From assembly GCA_030600625.1 (NCBI GenBank), contig JAUVLS010000025.1:1-9830 (forward strand): DNA of 9,830 nt, written 5' to 3'. Shown here piece by piece: positions 6,750 to 9,830 of this stretch. The notes under the pieces are model-generated. The model saw only the letters and a list, made by a program, of their open reading frames with translations, ran no database searches and was not told where the DNA came from. Source of the stretch: Bacteroidales bacterium (GTDB taxonomy: Bacteria > Bacteroidota > Bacteroidia > Bacteroidales > UBA12077). Position 1 is the first letter of the stretch, and each line of letters opens with the position of its first letter. A program made the position numbers and the translations under genes.

Positions 6750-9700
6750 ATGTTTCAAAGAATTCTTATAATATCTATTCTATTCTTCAATGCACAATTC
6801 ATTGCTTTTCCCCAATACCATAGGATAAGATTCGAACATTTATCAATTGAAGATGGTTTGTCGCAAAATACTGTTGAAGCTATTTTTCAGGATTCAAAAG
6901 GGTTTATGTGGTTTGCTACAGTAGATGGACTTAATAAATACGATGGTTATAATTTTACTGTATACAGGCATAGTACTACCGATTCAACCTCAATAGCAGA
7001 TAATTTCATCTATTGTATTTATGAAGATGATTATAGGGATCTGTGGTTAGGCAGTAATAATGGCGGTTTAATAAAGTTCAACAGACAAGATGAAACCTTT
7101 ACAAGTTACCAGCATAATCCATCAAATATTTTTAGCATTAGTAATAATCATGTTCAATGCATTTATGAGGATAGTGATAATATTTTATGGATTGGAACTG
7201 CTAATGGAGGCCTGAATAAATTCGATAGAAAAACGAAAAAGTTTGAACATTTTAAACACGAACCCGATAATTTCAATTCCATTAGTAATAACAATGTTCA
7301 AACAATTATTGAGGATGAGAACAATGTATTATGGATTGGAACGATTAACGGTTTAAATAAATTTATTAAGGAAGAAGATAGGTTTGTGAGATTCTATCAT
7401 GATGCTGAAAATCTGAAAAGTATCAGTAATAATACAGTTATATCTTTGCTTGAAGACAAAAGTGGTAAAATTTGGTGTGGAACAGATAATGGTCTAAATC
7501 AATTAAATCCTGCAGCTAATGAGTTTAAGCGGTTCTTGTATGATTCTGAAAAAGAAGATAAACCCAGTTCTGAGCAGATTATTACAATTTTGGAGGATAA
7601 ATCAGGGAAGCTATGGTTTGGTACAGCACATGGGGGATTATTGCAGTATGTTCAAAATAAAAACAGGTTTATATCATGGAAACATGATCCTGTAAACCCT
7701 TTTAGTATTAGCAATAACAGTATTATATCGCTATATGAAGATAAATCGGGTATTATCTGGATTGGAACGGCTGCAAATGGAGTGAACAAATTTGTTCCTC
7801 AGAAAAACGATTTTTTACATTTTAAAAATAATCCATTTATTAAGGGTAGTTTAAATCATAATACCATACGTTGTTTTTATGAAGACGAACTGGGTAGATT
7901 ATGGGTTGGAACTGTAGGCGGGGGAGTAAATATTTTAGACAGAAATACAGGAAACTTTAAACAATACCTGCCTGATCCTAAAAACTCAGGTAGCATTAAT
8001 CACAATGTAATTACATCAATTACAAGAGATAAATACGGATCAACGTGGATTGGAACGTGGGGAAATGGTTTAAACAGATTGGATAATAAAGAAAAAAGCC
8101 CTGAGATATCTATACACGATAAGTTTATTCATTACACCCACGATCCTCAATCAGATAACAGCCTAAGCGATAATATTGTTCAAATTATTTTCGAGGACAG
8201 CAAGGGGAACTTATGGGTTGGTACAGGTAATGGCTTAGACTTATACGATAGAGAAAATGATGGTTTTATTCATTTTCAGAACAATCCGGAAAATCCACAT
8301 AGTATTGGAAACAATCAAATTCAAAGTTGTATTGTAGAAGATAGTACTAACAACATATGGATTGGTTCCTGGGACGGATTAATTCGAATGTTGCCTACAA
8401 AAGAATTCATAAATTACAGAAGCGACCCTCAAAACATAAATTCATTAAGCGACAATAGAGTGATTTCACTTTGTCTTTCTAAGAATGGGAGTTTGTGGAT
8501 AGGAACGTTTGGAGGGGGATTAAACAAGCTATCGATAAGTAATAGTGATAAAGAGGAAGTAATAAAATTTACACGTTATACCTTAAAAAATGATTTATTG
8601 AATAATGTTATTTATGGCATTCAGGAAGATGACAAAGGTAATTTATGGATAAGCACTAATAGCGGGTTGATAAAATTCAATCCGTATAGCGAAAACTTTA
8701 AAAACTATGATGTGTCTGATGGATTGCAAAGTAAACAGTTCAATTGGGGAGCTTCTTTAAAAGGCAAGAACGGGGAAATGTTTTTTGGAGGAATAAACGG
8801 TTTCAATATATTCATGCCAGATAGCTTAAAGGATAATACGCATATACCCGAAGTGGTTATTACTGATTTTCGTATCTTTAATAAACCAGTTGCCATAAAT
8901 AAAGATAATTCTCCACTTAATAAGCACATTTCCGAAACAAATGAGATTACATTATCCTATAAGCATTCGGTTTTTTCATTTGAACTTGCTGCTCTGGAAT
9001 ACAGTGCACCTGAAAAAAACTATTATGCCTATATGCTCGAGGGGTTTGATGAAGACTGGAACTATCTGGGAAATAAACACATAGCAACTTATACAAATCT
9101 TGATCCGGGAAAATATACCTTTAAAGCAAAAGCATGTAATAATGATGGCGTTTGGAATGAAGAAGGCACAAGCATTACCGTGATTATTACTCCTCCTTAC
9201 TGGGAAACATGGTGGTTCCGAATTTCTGTGGCACTACTCTTTTTGGCAGCATTATATGGTTCCTTACTTGTTAAAATCAAAAACATTCAGAAGCAAAGAA
9301 ATATATTAAAAGAAAAGGTTGATGAAAGAACCAGAGAGTTGTTTGATGCCAATAGTAGTTTAACAGACATCAATAAAGAACTTGAAAAGTTATCCATTGT
9401 TGCAAGTAAAACAGATAACGCGATAATAATTACAGATGCACATGGGAACTTTGAATGGGTTAACGAAGGTTTTACACATATGTATGGATATACATTAGAT
9501 CAATTAATAACTATTAAGGGTAAAAACATAATAAATACAAGTGCTAACCCAAACATTAATGTTATAATAGATGATTTAAATGCAAATAAAGAAACAATAA
9601 TTTATGAATCGTTATATATAACAATGGATGGTACTGAAATATGGGCTCAAACAACTATTACACCTTTACTTGATGAAAAACACAATATAATTAAACTTAT

Positions 9701-9830
9701 AGCCATTGATTCTGATATTACTGAATTAAAAAAAGCTGAAACAGAAATAATACAAAAAAGTGAAAAAATATTGACTCAGAAAGAAGAAATCCTGTCACAA
9801 AAAGACGAACTGGAAAAACATCGAAATCAT
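6750..9830 (+). CDS. double-propeller/Y_Y_Y/PAS sensor kinase (3' partial)
   Basis: An uninterrupted frame runs from ATG 6750 to the window edge (1027 codons, no stop). The start is supported by a signal peptide (MFQRIL, hydrophobic core, likely cut near AF|PQ) directly before the first repeat. Residues 37-690 hold 14 regular propeller repeats, enough for two seven-bladed propellers as in HTCS sensors. A Y_Y_Y domain follows (about 739-812, YMLEGFDEDWNYL), then one transmembrane helix (about 823-842), a VDERTREL coiled coil, and a PAS domain (about 880-996, with TDAHGNFEWVNEGF and a closing DITELKKAE). A heptad coiled coil ends in DELEKHRNH at the last base. That linker is the one preceding the kinase module in genes 1-3, so a HisKA-HATPase module with its histidine near residue 1062 is expected just outside (inference). 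The periplasmic part should sense an extracellular ligand; the PAS could add a cytoplasmic input. No cofactor-binding residue can be assigned. Confidence 0.93.
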   Translation, partial: MFQRILIISILFFNAQFIAFPQYHRIRFEHLSIEDGLSQNTVEAIFQDSKGFMWFATVDGLNKYDGYNFTVYRHSTTDSTSIADNFIYCIYEDDYRDLWLGSNNGGLIKFNRQDETFTSYQHNPSNIFSISNNHVQCIYEDSDNILWIGTANGGLNKFDRKTKKFEHFKHEPDNFNSISNNNVQTIIEDENNVLWIGTINGLNKFIKEEDRFVRFYHDAENLKSISNNTVISLLEDKSGKIWCGTDNGLNQLNPAANEFKRFLYDSEKEDKPSSEQIITILEDKSGKLWFGTAHGGLLQYVQNKNRFISWKHDPVNPFSISNNSIISLYEDKSGIIWIGTAANGVNKFVPQKNDFLHFKNNPFIKGSLNHNTIRCFYEDELGRLWVGTVGGGVNILDRNTGNFKQYLPDPKNSGSINHNVITSITRDKYGSTWIGTWGNGLNRLDNKEKSPEISIHDKFIHYTHDPQSDNSLSDNIVQIIFEDSKGNLWVGTGNGLDLYDRENDGFIHFQNNPENPHSIGNNQIQSCIVEDSTNNIWIGSWDGLIRMLPTKEFINYRSDPQNINSLSDNRVISLCLSKNGSLWIGTFGGGLNKLSISNSDKEEVIKFTRYTLKNDLLNNVIYGIQEDDKGNLWISTNSGLIKFNPYSENFKNYDVSDGLQSKQFNWGASLKGKNGEMFFGGINGFNIFMPDSLKDNTHIPEVVITDFRIFNKPVAINKDNSPLNKHISETNEITLSYKHSVFSFELAALEYSAPEKNYYAYMLEGFDEDWNYLGNKHIATYTNLDPGKYTFKAKACNNDGVWNEEGTSITVIITPPYWETWWFRISVALLFLAALYGSLLVKIKNIQKQRNILKEKVDERTRELFDANSSLTDINKELEKLSIVASKTDNAIIITDAHGNFEWVNEGFTHMYGYTLDQLITIKGKNIINTSANPNINVIIDDLNANKETIIYESLYITMDGTEIWAQTTITPLLDEKHNIIKLIAIDSDITELKKAETEIIQKSEKILTQKEEILSQKDELEKHRNH
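6858..8819 (+). repeat. 14 tandem propeller repeats within gene 4
   Basis: Fourteen units of about 47 codons follow the pattern (L/I)S(N/D)N.(I/V)..(I/L).ED..G.(L/I)W(I/V)GT..GL..(F/Y). Most are joined by a turn such as F.(H/N)(D/E/N)P.N..S. Units 2-4, 7, 8 and 10 are the most regular. Unit 9 has an extra stretch (KEKSPEISIHDK), and units 13-14 are the least typical, reading WISTNSG and FFGGING. The count of 14 matches two seven-bladed propellers. Nucleotide similarity between units is limited to short AGTAATAAT-like words, so this is an old internal repeat, unlike the recent kinase-module duplication. Confidence 0.9.

Noticed and set aside
8705..8929. Minus-strand open frame of 74 codons opposite the end of the gene 4 propeller
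   Set aside because: The plus-strand frame there continues the propeller and the lead-in to Y_Y_Y; the minus frame has no family features.
3286..9830. Calling genes 3 and 4 susC/susD-linked hybrid HTCS regulators
   Set aside because: Gene 3 has no receiver or AraC domain, gene 4's end is not visible, and no susC/susD or glycoside hydrolase gene is in the window.

Overview
The window is an AT-rich stretch (roughly 30% G+C by eye) made almost entirely of four same-strand genes. All four encode membrane-bound sensor histidine kinases, or parts of them. The architecture points to an uncultured or environmental member of the Bacteroidota: two-component-regulator propeller repeats plus a Y_Y_Y domain in front of a kinase, short signal peptides ending in FS|Q or F|PQ, no obvious Shine-Dalgarno sequences, and standard-code genes with TAA stops. 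No genus can be assigned from the sequence alone.

Layout: (1) 1-834 is the C-terminal catalytic part of a histidine kinase whose sensor lies upstream of the window. (2) 962-3154 is a complete TPR-sensor kinase of 730 aa. (3) 3286-6633 is a complete propeller/Y_Y_Y kinase of 1115 aa. (4) 6750-9830 is a still-open gene with 14 propeller repeats, Y_Y_Y, one transmembrane helix, PAS and a coiled coil; it leaves the window just where its kinase module should begin. The gaps between genes are 127, 131 and 116 bp, and no stretch over 300 bp lacks a gene.

The sensor halves differ completely, but genes 1-3 carry almost the same HisKA-HATPase module. It begins at a common linker (ELExHRxH LEKLV) and contains long stretches of perfect nucleotide identity. 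Between genes 1 and 2 the similarity runs past the stop codon into a 106-bp noncoding sequence that is repeated without a mismatch (836-941 and 3156-3261). The locus therefore looks like an array of interchangeable sensors on a duplicated, recombination-homogenised kinase module. None of the three kinase C-termini visible has a receiver domain, and no response regulator is encoded here, so the phosphorelay partner must be elsewhere.

A second layer is a pair of short, GC-rich, palindromic insertions that keep the reading frame: one in the ATPase domain of gene 1 (about 755-801) and one in the propeller of gene 3 (about 4565-4624). They share both ends and the same reading phase, so they look like two copies of one small dispersed element. 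This and the homogenised kinase array are the most interesting observations.
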